A stretch of 64,000 nucleotides of DNA from Thunnus maccoyii (GCF_910596095.1 NC_056535.1:25948505-26012504); one strand, 5' to 3'; counted from the stretch's first letter, positions 46,509 to 61,649 are shown. Made by a program: numbers and translations. Notes: generated by a model from the sequence alone, not told the origin.

Positions 46509-49500
46509 ACCATTAGCCATAATCAAGGCCAAGTTTAATGCTCTGTCTGGAGAGGATAGGCTTTTTGTGTTATGTGATTCACTTATTTCGGTTACACAAT
46601 TGTAGTTGTATTTTAGGAAAGGAACCTTTTTTTGTTGGCAGATTTTATGTGTAGAGCTTGAGAGAGGACATTAAGTTCTTTGTTTGCAGTGTAATGTTTT
46701 TTATGTTTAAGAAGTTACATTCTTATTTCACCGCTGCAACTGTGTTTTTGGTGTCCTTATAACTCCATGTGGACTAGATAATTGTGCAATATATGCACAA
46801 CACTGTATGCAACATCTACAAATACTACTTGTACATTAAGGGCATTGTTGGCATTTTGCTGGTGATCTTGTCCACTGTGACATTCAACAATTGTGAAAGT
46901 TGAAGCTCCCTGTCTTTCACACTTTATTGAGCGCACCACACATGTGACCTTTCCATTACAACGGATACAGGAAAGACAAAGTCATCCTGCTGCTCACCTC
47001 AATAAAACAAGGCACTCTTATGTTTTCTGGAGCATTTATTCCTTTTTTTTGCTCCAGTATTGCTCTGTTTCCTTACAAATGAGGAAAATCAGGTGAAACT
47101 GATAGGGAGACTTAAGTCGATATGAAGAGGGAAGTAATAGCCAGCAGAGAGTGATGCCTCTCTCCTCCCTCTCTCCAAGCCCTCTAGGCTCTTCACAATC
47201 ATAGGAAGAGACAATGGTGAACTCAAGGAGCCTATTTATAGCCAGCGATTGGCCAACACAAGCCCCTCTGTTTCTGCTCTGTGGACATCCGCCTTGGCTT
47301 GTTGTGTAGTATGTGCACATGTGATCATGCTCATGGCAGAGAGGGAAAAGAGAGAAAGAGAGGGAGAAGAGTGACAGGGACTCAATGGATTAATCCAGAG
47401 GAAGAGGAGAGGATAAGAGGCAGAGCAAGATAAGAGGCAGGGATGGGGCTGGGCTGAGGTCCATCCATCAGTGTGCGGAGGAGTGGTGATTGCTTATGGA
47501 GGAATTCAGCACAGTCTCTCTGCATTTGACCTGACTTGAAGCCAGGACTCCTCCCCTGATAATGGTCTCCCTTTTGGCAACATTTTTCACAGAAGCTCTG
47601 CCAAGTTGTCAGGTGAGGGAGGAAGAGCTGGAAGAGGTGAGCTGACTTCACGTTGAGAAATGTGTTTGCATAGCGGATAGCCGTCGCTGTGTTAGTGTAT
47701 TTGGCCGTATGCACACTGATTTTTAGCGTTAAATCCACTGTGGCTGATGCTTTGGTTGATGTTGTTGTGTGTTATTTCCGCCAAAATAATCTTGTGTAGC
47801 CTCATTTTTGCATATTGTAAGTGCATGCTTTTGTACGTGTTCTAACTCCATTTGAATACTGAATTATTTGGTCAACAGCGACCTAATTGCAACTCATTAA
47901 ACTAAATGCGTGTTCCTCCACAGTGTTCACTAATCAAGTGACTAATCCATCTATATTTAACTTTTTAGCAATAAAGCTCTTGTTCTTTCTAGAGGGCTGT
48001 GTGATTTTTTTTTTTTCCCCATATGAGAAAACAAAGCCGGCTATTCAAACACAAGGAGCTAAAAGTGTTTGTAATATTTCATATGATGTCATTTGGTTGA
48101 TTTAAGATATGGAAACATAACCTCCATTCATTCAATACACATTATTAGATACATTTCAGGAGGGAAATGAGTTAATTGTGTTTAGGGCAGAGGGAGTTTG
48201 GCAGGATGGTCTATGTTTAATGACTCTGTCTCATTCAACAAGCAGCACTTTGATGTTTCACTGAGTTAAACATGCTTTCAGACTCCTGCTCTGCGGCACA
48301 CGCTGTGGCCAGAATGAGAGATTAAGAGATGCAGTTTCATTAATTAGTCAGTAGAGGTCACATATGTGCTGAGATTATGTTTGAGTGCTGTTGAGACACA
48401 CCCTGATTCCTCTCTCTGGCTGTCTCTTGCCGTCTTTTGGTGTGTATGCCTACCACTGCTGTTAGCTGCACTGATGCAAAAGGTGACAAGGTCTATTAAC
48501 CCAAGCAGAATGTGTAAGCATCGGAGTGTGAAGTGCACGTTTAATAAGCTGTGAGAGTAAGGTGAAGGATGAAGGACTTTGCTATCAATTCAATTCAACT
48601 TGAGCTGCTTGTACCTGCCTGTGAACTCACTGATTCTTTATCTTGGCACCTTTTAATTAAGCTGCGATTATGTTCAGCTGTGTGCAAGCGATCTAGTAGA
48701 TAGCAATTTGTATCTCACAAGGTCAGACAGCATGTTTGTACAGTGTGTGCACATTAATTGCACATTTCTGAGTATTTCTATGTCCACATCTTTGACTGTA
48801 ATCCTCACTTATCTCCTGTCTGTGACTCAACACAGAGGATGCAGGGCTTTAATTTCAAAACTGCCTCAGTCTATAATCTCTCCTCATGAACTTTAGTCAT
48901 CCTGCGGAGCGATTTAACTTCAATGAGAAGCAATTTGCTCGAGTGTGCAACAGGGAATGTAACATACAACCCACCATCATGCCACCCGTTGCCTTGTACC
49001 TTCACACCAGTGAGCGTGTTGTTTCATTGCTCTCGGCGCATGCTAAATTTGGTCATGAACTGCTGTTTTTTTAAACCACATGTCCTTGGCCTGAACATAT
49101 TCTGCCCTGCATGTTAATTACATGAGTCATTTTGTAATATTTGGCCTCATAACACAAAGGGGGGTTGTCTTACTCACAGTTTGTAATCCCCACCTCGAAG
49201 ATTATATGAGAAAAAGTGTGTGTGAACCCATGCTGTCACCATATCATCACTCCTGTCATTTTTCTCCTGAGCTGACACCTCAGAGTCGGCTTCCTTTGGC
49301 CCAGATTCCCACTGAGGGTCGTGCTGAGGGAGCCTGTGCCCTGCAGGCAGCCAACTACAAACATGCAGTGACAATTCAAATCAGTCCAGTTCACTGGCTC
49401 TGCCTGTGACTCAGGACATTAAGCGCCAGGCGGAAAAGATGCATACGCAACCCGCCAAGCTGGGCTGTGACAGATACAGAGGGAGAGAGACAAGAAAGTA

Positions 49501-50942
49501 TCAGAGTATCAGGCAGTTTTATGAGTATTTCACCAGGTATCTGGCCCAGTTTTAGCTCAGCATTTTTGACTTGGACTGGAACTGCGCCAGGTCCATTTGC
49601 AAGTCAGAAAGAGCGCATACCGGCTAAGTAGTCTGATCCACAGGCACCAACTGCAGCAGAGGATCTGTCTAGAGTATTGTTATGCAAGCAGGAAGGGAGC
49701 AGTCCCACTTTGATCCAGACAGCGGACGGAGGCTGGGATGCTTCGGGTCCTCGATGCTGTTTGAGCTGGAGGTTGCTGAGGGCGTTTGCTGTCCCGTCTG
49801 GGAACTTGCATGTCGGACAGTAGACTAGCACAGGGTTTGGAGCAGCCTCTCTGCATAATTAGATCATATAGTAAGAGTGATGGACTGATGGACATGTAAT
49901 GCTTGGCATTCTTATTGCTGGGGCTTCCAAATATTCTGAGCTTCCCCTGCACTTGTTACCATCCTATAAGTTTTGTCAGCCTCATATTAGGTAAGTTTGA
50001 GTTCCTTACTGGCTACTGAAGACAAATTATGTCCTTTTAAGAATACATTATACTGAAATTTGATTATAGTGAGAGGATTTCAGAATCTGTATGCTAGCTG
50101 CTCGATTTGTTTTTGAATTAAACTAGATTATAAATGACTTTGTTGATCTGGACTTTGCATTCTCTCCTGTGACCTTGTTGTCCAAAACAGCTAAGATAAA
50201 CAACTCTACTACTACAATACAAGTCTATTACACTGTAGTATTTGTTGAGCATGTGAGCAGTTGGCAGACACAAACCTTTACAATACAGTGTCCCGTGGTT
50301 TACTGAGATATTTCAGTCATGTGTATGACTCCAGGCAGAGAGAGAGAGGCCCGAGGTAAACAGGACACAGTCGGACTGCAGAACTAATTCCTGCAAAGAC
50401 TTTGCGGTCCTGTGCTGGACTTTTTTATTGTGCTTCCTGAGATGGGGAGTCATGTGCCCAGTAATTGTCTGGGGTATAGTGCTGACTCATACTAGTGTGG
50501 GCTACAGGCTGCCACTGCATAAGGCTCATGTTCACACTACTCATCTACTTAGTTTACACTGAGATACTGTAGACTGGGATCATTCGTTCATGCTGTTTGA
50601 TGTCCTCATCAAAGAGTGAATCAACACAAGCTTATTTTAATGCTGGAAGCAATGAATGTCTTTGAAATATGAAGTTTGGATGTGTTTTTTTTTTTAGATG
50701 TGTGAAAGATGTTTGGATAAACACATTAGTAATCACATATGTGCATACTGTACAAAATACAAACTTGTATACATGAGGGCTGAATATTTTTTGAATTTTT
50801 TCAACACAAGCCCCAGTAGAGCATAACATCTGAGTTTCAGTGCAGATACTAAAACAACTACTTGTTTACCACTTTCAGGGATAAAAACTTCTTCACAACC
50901 TTTTTTATGTAAATCTAATAACTATATATAATGTGAATTGTG

Positions 50943-51430
50943 TAGCTCAAAATGACAAACTGACAGAGAATTTTCCTCAGCTCTGCAGAGTGTTTTATCG
51001 TTTTTCAGCTCATTGTTTTGGTTTTCCGTCCAGCTAATCAGTTCAGCCTCTCCGCTCTCGTCATCCTATTTCCAGCTGCAGCAGGCAGCTGTTTCTAGTG
51101 AAAAAGCTCTAATAATCTTACCTAGCAAACACAAAACAGCTGAAAAACAAAAAAGTTAGCGATTACTTTGGGCCTTTTGCATTTAGCCAGACATGTTTCT
51201 CAGTAGTTGGCGGAGACTAAAAGGAGAGTGACCATCACGAATTACATTCATCAGATTGTACAAAATACAACTCCAAATGAATGCTAATGTTGCTCTGTGT
51301 CTGCTGGATGTGTGACTGGACAACTGTTTGGTGAAACAACTTTAAATGGTGATAATATGTCAGTGGTGTGTTTACAGCTTGTTCTGCTGCCCCCTAGTGG
51401 CAAAAAGTAAAAACATTAATTAAAGCAAAT
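50943..51430 (+). repeat. Dispersed repeat A, copy 2
   Basis: Same phrase order as copy 1, continuing to CTGCCCCCTAGTGGCAAAA, which is probably near the true element end. Diverged by many substitutions. Confidence 0.88.
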
Positions 51431-51540
51431 GTTGCGTCTCAAATGTTGAATTTTGTCTAAATAGAAGGAGCCATACAATAATCTCGCCAAAATACAACAC
51501 AGTCTAAAATCATCAAAAACATCATATAATTCACAAACTG

Positions 51541-51870
51541 TCTAGAGCGGCAATGATTAGTTGACTAATCAATTAGCCGATGGACAGAAAATCAATTGCC
51601 AACTAATTTGATAATCGATTGATTGTTTTGAGTATTTTTTTTTAATAGAAATGCTAAACTTCTGGTTCCAGCTGCTTTCTCTAGTCTTCTGTGATTGTAA
51701 ACTTGAGTTGTGAACTGTTGGTCGGGACAAAAAAAAGACATCTTGGGTCGTATCTTGGGCTTTGGGAAATGGTAATTGACATATTCCAACATTTTCTGAC
51801 ATTCTACAGACCAAATGACTAATCTGTCGATTATTTTCTTGATTAATCAATAATGAAAATAATCTTTAGT
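51541..51870. mobile_element. Non-autonomous element, family C
   Basis: Begins TAGAGCGGCAATGATTAGTTGACTAATC and ends with ATTAATCAATAATGAAAATAATC. The internal phrase GTGAACTGTTGGTCGGGAC matches the fragment at 8970-9150. Weak inverted termini. Confidence 0.6.
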
Positions 51871-52579
51871 TGATTAAAAACATAAGCAGAGAAGAGTAGG
51901 ATTTGGACCAAACCTTCAGTGTCAGCTTTTGGTACATGATATCTGTACGATACATCTTGGTTGGTACAAAATAGTATTAAAAGTTCCATACCATGACCTG
52001 CTCTAATGCACATAATAAAGACCATAAAGTAATTCAATTCTGCATAGGGAGTCCATGCATGGCCCTGGGGAATTCCACAATTGGTGGGTGATGTCATTGT
52101 CAATAAAACAGATCTATCGGGCACGCAACGTGCTGCACTTTTGAACTTAACTAATTTCAATGTCACTGTGGATTATGGGATGACAACACAGAAATAGTGC
52201 CCTGTGGTAAGACGACATCTATTACAGCGGTGAAAAATGCTGCTCGGGGCATAATTTTGTCTTTTCTCCACAGCCTGCATCTTATCCCAGTCACTTTGAG
52301 AACCTCTGCAAGAAGCTTTGTAGCAAAGCATTGTGGTCACAGTGAGCTACTGCAGTGAAAGTGCTCAGTAAATCCAGAGCTGATTTCAAATTACACATAT
52401 CTTCAAAATAATTATGATGATTGTAATATTAAAGCATATGCATGCACAGCGATGTTATGATAGGACATTTTCAAATATCGGAGAGCAACATGTTAAAAGG
52501 GCGATTTTTGCTCGCTCTTAAATGCCACGTCCCAGTGTGTCCTGAATCCAACTGTCCGTGTATGCGTGCGCATGTGTAT

Positions 52580-52581
<2 letters not shown>

Positions 52582-52634
<53 letters not shown>
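52582..52634 (+). repeat. (GT)n microsatellite
   Basis: More than 50 bp of near-perfect GT dinucleotides. The Cys-Val and His-Thr open frames here are artefacts of it. Confidence 0.97.
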
Positions 52635-52635
<1 letters not shown>

Positions 52636-53999
52636 TTTTTCTGGTTTGGAATGTCTATTCCACAGACACGCTCCAGTGGTAGACACGCTCCACCTTGGCT
52701 AACCCAAAATGACATGTGTGCCGGCCTCGGAAAACCTGATAGATATTTTATGTGTTCCATGTAAAGCCGTTATACAATATTGAGCGTTCAGAACAGAGCT
52801 GTGTCAGAGATCAGAAACAAGACGTGACATGAGGTGAGGAGTGTAGAGTTACCAGCTCTGGCCTTTACGCCATGGTTTGTTTCTGGTCCAGTTGTGTGTT
52901 GTAAAAACAAATACACCAATTTAAAGTGTGGTAAAAGGTGTTTTGATTTAGAAAACATATTGTGAAAGTAACTTAATGAATATTTAATGATTAAAAGGCT
53001 TTTTTCTTAGAGCGTTGTAAGAAAAAATATATATAAATCACCTGAATTGAACTTCAGAAACCTAATGAAATGTAGTTGTTGAGTCCAAAGTCTTCAGGTT
53101 ACACTTTGTCTGTCACTATGAACATCTTGTCGGCTGTTGAGTGACATGGTACAGCCACTGTGCCTCCCTGGAGGAGTAACATTTCAGTGCAGCTTTCCCT
53201 CCACTGAACAGAAGCTGAGTTGAAGCAGACATTGATGGAAGGACACAGGAGCCCTTGGTGATAATGCTGTAAAGACAAACTACAAGGCATTGGCTGTGTT
53301 TGAATCCTTTCAGAAAACATGCATGGTATATTGAGCCCACTGGGTGACAGTTAAGATCCCACCTTGCTGATGTTGTTAAATTTAGTTCAACATCTGGCGG
53401 CCATAGTGCAGGTCCTCTACTGTTGGGTGTGTGACTGAATAGCTGACTGCGTTTCAAGTTAAACAGTCTCACCAATTTCCAGGAACTGAGCATAAACTCT
53501 GAAACCCAGATGTGGACAGTAGCACTTAGAAGATATAATACATGAAATGCTCCACCATTTAAAGGGGCATATTGTACCTTTTGGGATTTGTTGTTGTTTT
53601 TATACTGTCATGATGTTGGATGTCTATGAAAAACATGGTAAAAGTTCCAAAACTTGAGGTGAACATATGTAAAAATGCTCCCTGAAAATCAAAAGCTCAG
53701 GCTTCAGCCTGTTCTGAATGCTCTATTTGCAATATTACCTTTACTCCCTCCTCATGACAATGTCAGATTGTTCGCACATGCCCACAAAAGGCTGATGGTT
53801 CTGTAGCCTTTGTTGCTATGGTTGTTGAAGAAACTGATCAGTGCCAGTTTAACCATATTGTCTACCTGTCTGGAAGTGATCATTATGGCAAACGAAATGG
53901 TTATTATTCAAAAGGTGAAGTGTAAAATTTTAACAGATTTTGCAGAGCTACTGTATTTTATGGTTCAACTGGTCTCTCTTACCTATAATTAATAGAAAA

Positions 54000-54017
54000 T
54001 ATATATATATATATATG
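54000..54017 (+). repeat. (AT)n microsatellite
   Basis: Short AT dinucleotide run in intergenic DNA. Confidence 0.85.
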
Positions 54018-56484
54018 TATGTATAGTTTTAAAATGTGTTTGCTGGTGTTGCTCGCCCTCATGGACCATGTCCACAAATTTCAACTGAACTTGACTGAAA
54101 AGGAAACAAAAATTGGACCAACATCGTAAAAAAAAACAAAAAACACCCTAAAATGTATTCTTTATTTGTTTCAGAACAGGGGTAGTTAGGCAGTTAATTT
54201 TGGTGGCGGTATGGAAACTAAAAAGGTTTGTTTAAGGCTGACCATATGGTTACATTTTTGCAGTTCCAGTTGAAATTATGTGAAGGGAAAAGAACAGACG
54301 AGGTAACACACAGTGAAGGATTGTTCCTGCTATATTTTCCTTTTAGGTGTGATTTCAGCTTTAAAGAAATGCTGACTTAGTATGACTGGACTAGGACTTA
54401 TGTGCTTCCTAAAAGGACAGCTCCACTCTGCCTGCGTTCGGTCTGGTGTCGATAATACTGACAGATGGGTCGTCATTTCAGTTGGTCACTTTTGGTTCTG
54501 CGGTGTTAAAGACTGAGCTCAGTGGTGCCACTGAGAGCCATATGTATACAGGTTTTCACTCCAACCATTTAAGCTGTTTTCACTAATTAGACCCCCTCCC
54601 CCCCTTTCTGGCTAAAGGTGTGTGTTGATACCACAGTCAACTGCTGTAGTCTTTGATATGAATGCAAATCTACTTTAGCATACAGTTGTAGATTTCTTCA
54701 AATGCAGTAGTAGCACCCTGGCATACAGTGTTATTTTCCATTTTTCCCTCCAACTGCAAAAAAGAAAATCCTTGTGTTTACTGTTTCCCACCACACTGCT
54801 GGCTCCCGGGGCGAGCTGACCATGGTGACAGCTTTCAGGAATGAGAAGAGTAGACGCTCAATAGGTCATACAGAGTAAACTTTGACTTGGGCTGTGGCAA
54901 CTGAAGGAACTGTTTGTCATTCTGGCTATGAATGTGTGTGTTTGCACAGGTGTAGTGTGTGGGGCCATTTGGGTTATCATGTGTGTACCTTCAGTAACAT
55001 ACTGTATCATTGCTGTTGTGTAAAAATCAAAGGTCAAATTTAATACTTTTACATTTAAACAGATATGTAAAAGTAATGTTAATGTTTTCAATACAAACCC
55101 TGTTTTATGATGCTCTGTTAAAAAAATGTTCCTGGAATTTTAAGGCATATTCAGAGATATAAAGTTTTCACACAACAGAACATCTCATCTTCAACATACT
55201 ACCCAAAAGCATGGACTGATGTTCAATAACTGAATTTTATTTGCAGTTTTAAAAAAACAAATGATGAGGCTTTGAGTAGGTGCATAACCTTTGTCCTTTT
55301 TTGTGATCAATGCATTTTGCAGTCAGGACACCACTGATGAACTTTGTTAGCTGTCTTGTGTTGTTTGGAAAATGAAAAAGTAGTGATCATCAGGCCTTTG
55401 CTGACACAACCTGTGAATTCACAAGGAACTAATTTTGACTCACCTGATTATTTGCCTTTGTAACTTTTAGAATTTAACTCTTTATTCCCAAAATATTGGA
55501 GTTATTTCACCTTCGCTTATAGGTCACCATTCATATGTTTTCAATTAGATTCAGACAAAGAACAGAAAGCTGCACACATTTTTCCTCACTGCAGTTTTTT
55601 TCTTTTACGCCTCTAGGATGAAAGTGAAAAAGCCTGTTTTATTTGCTTATTCATGAACTGAATCACTTGCACTATTTTAGGTGTTTCTGCTGCTGCTTCT
55701 GCTGCTGCATAGTTTGGAGACTTTTCAAGTCTATATCTAACGCACTTTTCTTCCCTCTCTCTCTACCTGTTCTAATGACCTAGTTCGCAGTCTTCACATG
55801 GACCGATGGTCCATCACAGACAACTGCCCACTCATTGACTCATCACAGCACTGCAGTATGCTCTGCAAACTGCCTCTCTATTCCTACTTAAGAGAACTGT
55901 GTCAGTTGCATAAGAGCAGCATAACTGCAGAGGCAGGTTGTTTCAGTGTGCATAAGGGATTTTACAATACAACATCTTGTGCTGCTTATGATCCGTTCTC
56001 TGATCCATCTGGGGAGATATCTACTTTTGTTTCAGGTTAAAAGTGACGGTTTATGTCAGAGAAGCAATGCAACCTGGGATATTATGTATGAAAAGGCCTC
56101 ATTGACCCCATTCAGCTGTGATCTCGCCGACACTGCAGGTTTAAATGGTTCATTTTAATTGGACTTCAAAGAGACATTAATGAGCAAAAATGTATGACTT
56201 TTTCAGAAATAAATGATCCAACTCTTCCAGGCCTGTGTTTCTAAAACTAAATCAGGTCACTGCACGATTCAAACACTGTGAGTGTATTACCTCTAGGCAA
56301 CATGACACAAGTCCTCAGAACAATGATACTGAATGATTGTAAATAGCTATGTAATGCACTTTAGAGTGACACTTGTTCATTATTTTAATGTTGGTGCTAA
56401 AAATGATATAGGGATGTCACTTTAAACAGTAGACAGCTTATTGTTAGAAATTAGAACCTGACAGATAAACCATCAGGCTGATAT

Positions 56485-57311
56485 CCAGTCTAGACAGTAA
56501 ATATATGGACATGTTTTTTGTTCTTCAGACTCTGTGCTTCAGCATATTCAATGTGAAATAAAATAATGGATACTACATTAAAGTTCCAAGTTTCAGTTTT
56601 AATTTGAGGAGGTTTACATGGAAAGAACTGTGTGGGAGATATAACCCTTTTAACACATAGTGCCCAAACTTTAGGGGTTCAGATGTAATTGGACAGATAG
56701 ATCCACATGAAGTCAAACAAAAATCTTATATAAATCTTAATTTTGTTGAAAATCCTTTGCAGTCAATGACTGCCTGAAGTCTTTGATCCATAGACACTTT
56801 GTATCTTTCCCGGTGATGAGGTCTTCTCGTCATTGTTGACAAGGTATGCCTACATCCTGGAGAGCATTCTTGACTTACTGTGCAGTCGTGAAGGTTTTTT
56901 TCTTCACCATGAAAATATTTATCATCCACAAGACTTTTTTTCTCCTTGGTCGACCAGCTCATTTGTCATTTTCTGCAATCCCTGTGTGCACCTGCTTTTT
57001 GTTTTTTTTTCAGCCTCATCATTATCTTCTTCACTTGCATGGTCACCTGTTTATCCCTCATATTAACAGACAACTCCACCTCAATCGAGCATTCAAAACA
57101 TTTAGTAGCCAAAATGTCCAATTATGTTTGAACCCCTCATCTTTTGCACTATGTTTTCAAAGGTCTGTATTTCTCACACAGTTTATTATTGACATAAAAC
57201 TATTAAAGCTGAGACTTTTAATGTAGTATCCATTAGTTTATTTCATATTGTATCTGCTAAGGTGCAGAGCCTGAAGAACAAAAATGTGTCCAAATACTTA
57301 CTGTCTGGACT
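56485..57311 (-). mobile_element. Degenerate Tc1/mariner-like element with long inverted repeats
   Basis: The left end (AGTCTAGACAGTAAATATATG from 56487) and the right end read inward (AGTCCAGACAGTAAGTATTTG) are alike. The similarity continues past 100 bp, with TTTTTGTTCTTCAG, CTCTGTGCTTCAG/CTCTGCACCTTAG and AATGGATACTACATTAAA in both. The minus strand near 56735-56830 encodes RLQAVIDCKGF after a degraded helical segment, like the C-terminus of Tc1-like transposases in fish. At about 0.83 kb it is too short for a complete transposase, and the frame is broken. TA dinucleotides flank it. Confidence 0.72.
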
Positions 57312-58735
57312 ATATTTGTTGATATGTAGTTCATCTGTATCAAGCTATCTTAAATAACTGTGCTCTTTTTTGTGTGGAGAGCCAACTTTACAGAAAGGCC
57401 TTTTTAGCTGCAGGGAAGCAATTCAAAGCCAAGGAACACATTTTTATATTAATATATTGTATGAGATGAAACCATGCCAAAACTTACATCTGTAGCACGT
57501 TGTATCATGATTACCTATTTTAAAATGAACCGTTTCTCTGACAGCAGCCGCAGATAAATTTAAACAAAGCTTTGAAGAATTAAGTTTCATGCCAAATCCT
57601 CAACAATTAAATCAGTCATTCGATTTAAACTAACTCGGGTGACAACATGTATAAAACAGGTCGCAGAGGCAAATCATCTGCTGTGACATCATTGATTGAG
57701 GTGTAGCCAGAAGCACAAATGCTTTAATATTTCAACCCATTGAGATCCTTTGATCAAATAAGGATTTACCCTTTCTTGAGTTATTATTAACCTTTAGTCT
57801 TTTCAAACAGTGCTAGCTGGACACAGCTGCCTGCAGAAGCATTATTCAGGGTGTTGATGATGTCATCATGACATTACTGACCACGGTTAATCACTTGAAG
57901 TGATTTATAAGGGATAAATCCCTGTAATGGGCCAACAGATTAACTCACTCGCCTAAATGCCCGCTCTAATCTCATGTGCCAGAAAAAGTACAGTAAGCTT
58001 TCATAAAAAAAGACAATATGTTAGTATATGGTTTTATGGTAATCTTTCACTAATTAGTGTTCAGCAAACACTGCTTCACAAGGAAACTGTAATGAAACAA
58101 CATGTATTTAGGTTATGACAAACAGAACAAACACTGTTTAACGCACATGCCTTCATAAACAAACACAGACACCGCAGTGCTGCTGCAGAAAGATGTAACT
58201 TTGTTATACTTGTACGTGTGATGGATCGAGGAGGGAGAGACTGACTATTACCGATGTTGGAGAGACAATGCAGTTAGAAAAAAATGTAATTCTTTACCAG
58301 GAAACACACCCTTAAAACATGTTGCTGTATAAACGGAGATGTTGTTGATACCAAATTACATTACAATTACATGATTCACTTCAGTCTGGCTATAATCTAG
58401 TTGGACCTTTTTATCTGCTTCCGTACTGGCAGGTGAATAAAACATTATAGTAATCTGATTACAAAAAAGCAGCTGTTTCCACACATTACGGCTACTGTTA
58501 AAAACAGAAAAGGTGTTTTTTGTTTGTATGATGTATGAACAGACATGTAAATACAATGTCACACAAAACACTACAGCATATATATCCTAAACTAATTCAC
58601 AGTGCTCAACTCTAGAATGATCTTGATGATACTTTTTTTTACCTACCTCTATTTTCTGAGTTTGGGTGACCATAAAGAAATAACAAATAGTGACAACTTG
58701 GTGGGAAATATCTCTGATTACAGCTTTAATTGCAT

Positions 58736-58753
58736 GCACACACACACACACAA
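58736..58753 (+). repeat. (CA)n microsatellite
   Basis: Short CA run. Confidence 0.9.
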
Positions 58754-59317
58754 AATGTGTTTATGTTTTCAACATAATCTCCTACCTTGCTCATTACAGA
58801 TTGACCTCCTCTATTAGGTTGTTATAAAGACTGATAGCTCACCTCAAAAGATTTTTGCATTATATTTAATCAGATTACACTGAAATACCCTCTTCTTTCT
58901 CTGGTGCTCTTTTTCTTTGTGCAACAATTCAAAACAAATATGCTCATAATAATTTTTCACATTTTAACAGGCAAACACGCAGCAAGATTAATCTAATGCT
59001 ACTGTGGATACAGTTTCTTCACTATGTATACAAATCCTTGTAATAATTAACCGGATTGACCTGGAATAATAGATTTCAAACATTCAATGTAAATAGATGG
59101 ACAAAGAGACAAAAGAAACTAGCTTTGAGTTTCCAGCTGCTTTGCTGTCAAAGTATCCCAAATAGCTGAAAAGCAGTGGTGCTGGAGGGAAAATTTGACA
59201 CAAAATAGTGCGGCTTTTAGCTGTCACAAACAATGGCAGCACAAAGTCTGGACTGGTGTCTCCTAACAGTGTGTCTTTAGTCAAATGTATGAAGAGCCTC
59301 ACTTGTGTCCACTTGTG

Positions 59318-59345
59318 TGTGCGTGTGTGTGTGTGTGTGTGTGTG
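59318..59345 (+). repeat. (GT)n microsatellite
   Basis: GT run ending in GTGTGAGG. Confidence 0.9.
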
Positions 59346-61649
59346 AGGTGACCTCAGTTTGTGTTTTGCCCCCCAACAGAATTCCTTTCTGTCAAAGCTA
59401 GGGCCACAAGAGGAAGCAGTGAAAATCAGGAATCTGGGACTTTGTGCTATATATAAAAATTAGATCAGGGCTCTTGTAAAACTAGATAGTGCAACAGTGT
59501 TGAGAAAATTGAATTATGTAGATAATGATGCACTCGTTCAACTCTATTATCTATTGGTGCTCAGCTAGAGCGGAGAGAAACTGGAGCAGGAAGACACTGA
59601 GATTCTGTCTTTTTTTTTTTTTTTGCTACCAAAGGCCCAAATTCAGCTCTGTGAAACATCTGCAAGTGAAGGGAAAAAACTCGCCATTTCATAAGGCAAC
59701 ACCTCACAAGATGACATTTGGCACAAAACAAAACGGCAATTACAGAAGGCATCATAAACCATGACACGGTTGACTGAATGATGATGACTTCCAGGTTTGG
59801 TCATCTATATTTTACGACAGTCGTTTCTTCGCTCCCCAAATTGATAGCATTTGGGAAATGGACTCTTCTGATGTCTTATGAGTGTATTATCAAAGCCTTT
59901 GGCACTGCAGTTTGGGGACTTTACCAGAGTAAAGTGATCCTGTGCCGACATGTTGTTGGTCCGTACAAGTATCTTTAGTCTGGCCCCGCGGGCTGATTAT
60001 AGGTTTGGAGGACTGGGGCGGTTTTTGCTCCTTGTACTGCTGGCTGCATACTTTGTTGATGGCATGTTGAAAGACTGGCATGTTAAAAAGGAGCTGAAAC
60101 TCACCCTTAAACAGTGACAGAAACATGAGCCCCAGGGGGAAAACAAAGCATGATGTCACCAGAGAAAAATCGAAATGTGAGTCACTAATAAGTCAGGTCA
60201 TAATAGGTGAAACGTGTGACTGTGTGTGTGTGTGTGTGGGGGGTGATCTTAGAGAAATAAGCAAGAAAAAGAGTGAGTGGAGCTGCAGGATGTAGTGAAG
60301 ACATGTAATTTCCCTTCAGCCTCTTCACTGGCTTGTTGTCGTCCAGTATTGATTTGCTCCCGCTCACTTTAAAACAGCACGTGGGTCTAAATTGTATTAC
60401 TGTAAGCTGCATCATACTGTTATGTGTGTAGCTCATCTCAGCAGAGAGCAAGTTAGTCTGCACCGCACCGCACTGTTGTCTCCTTATTGTCTCTGTGCTG
60501 AAGATTGACTAATGTTGGACATATATTTATTCACGCAGGTAAGAAGAAACATCCTAACTCATTTAACTCTGTCAGTTTAGATTCACAGAAAGATGCATTT
60601 TTGATTTCTTTTGAGGTTTTCATAGATAATTCAGCTCACACTATTATTAGTTTCGGAAGGTTTTTATTCCATTTTTTGCATAAGTGTGGAAACAGTTCAT
60701 TACATTTAACATTAATGGGAATATTTAGTGATTCTGCATACCTTTATATACTGTATCAATGTTGGAAAAACTATATGTTTTAACCATGTCACCCTCTAAA
60801 ATGGTTTTCCTGCTCAGTTACATGCACTTGCTTGTGTTTGTGTCTGTGTAAAGCAGTATTTGTCGTGTGTCAGGTTGTTTTTAAGGCAGTGGCCCGTCAA
60901 TCCTAACTTCACATCATGAATAAAACATGTGGAGGAGAGATATTTAAGGGCTGAGGGGCACACAGGGACACAAACATCATTTTGCAGATTTTAGTTCAGT
61001 TATCAGCATGTATTCTATAAAGTGGTAAAAAAAGTAGACAGTCTAGATTATATTTAATTTCTATAAATCACTAGTTTCTTACAAGGTGGTTTACTATCTG
61101 TATAGTAAGCATATGAAACTGTCTATAGTTAAAAGAAAATGGGAGAAACCACAGGAAAAACAACAAAGGAGGAATTCATCTTTCAGGAAAACCAGACAAT
61201 ATGTATCACATGAACAGAATAAAAAGAAGTAGTAATAACAGGAGTATAATATAAGCCCCTTTCAGACAATTAGATTAAGCCAGAAGTGTTACAAATGATC
61301 TGTTAAAGTACTATAATGGTATTTTGTCTTTCAGATGTACAGGATATGTAAAAAATAGGTTTTATAGCTCTTCAGAAGACAGAACAAGATGTCTTTTTAA
61401 TCTTTTTCTGCTGGAGCCTTTATGTTAAATTGATGACATTCAGTTCAGAGCTGTTCCCTGTTGAATATGTTACGAAGTTGTTACCAGGTTCGACCTTGTA
61501 AGATTGCTGTTGTGACTTTTACTTTACATTGGACTTTACATAGAAAATGTATACAGGGTAACGTGGTATGGAGTGAAGAATCTGAATCAGTCGCTTAGAG
61601 GATTTATTAAAGTGGTTATAATCAAAATTTTTCATAATTTTTCATTCAC

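Noticed and set aside
47382..47738. 118-codon minus-strand frame
   Set aside because: No domain, no splice context, in repeat-poor intergenic DNA; probably chance.
52442..52764. Cys-Val and His-Thr repeat proteins
   Set aside because: Direct translations of the (GT)n microsatellite.
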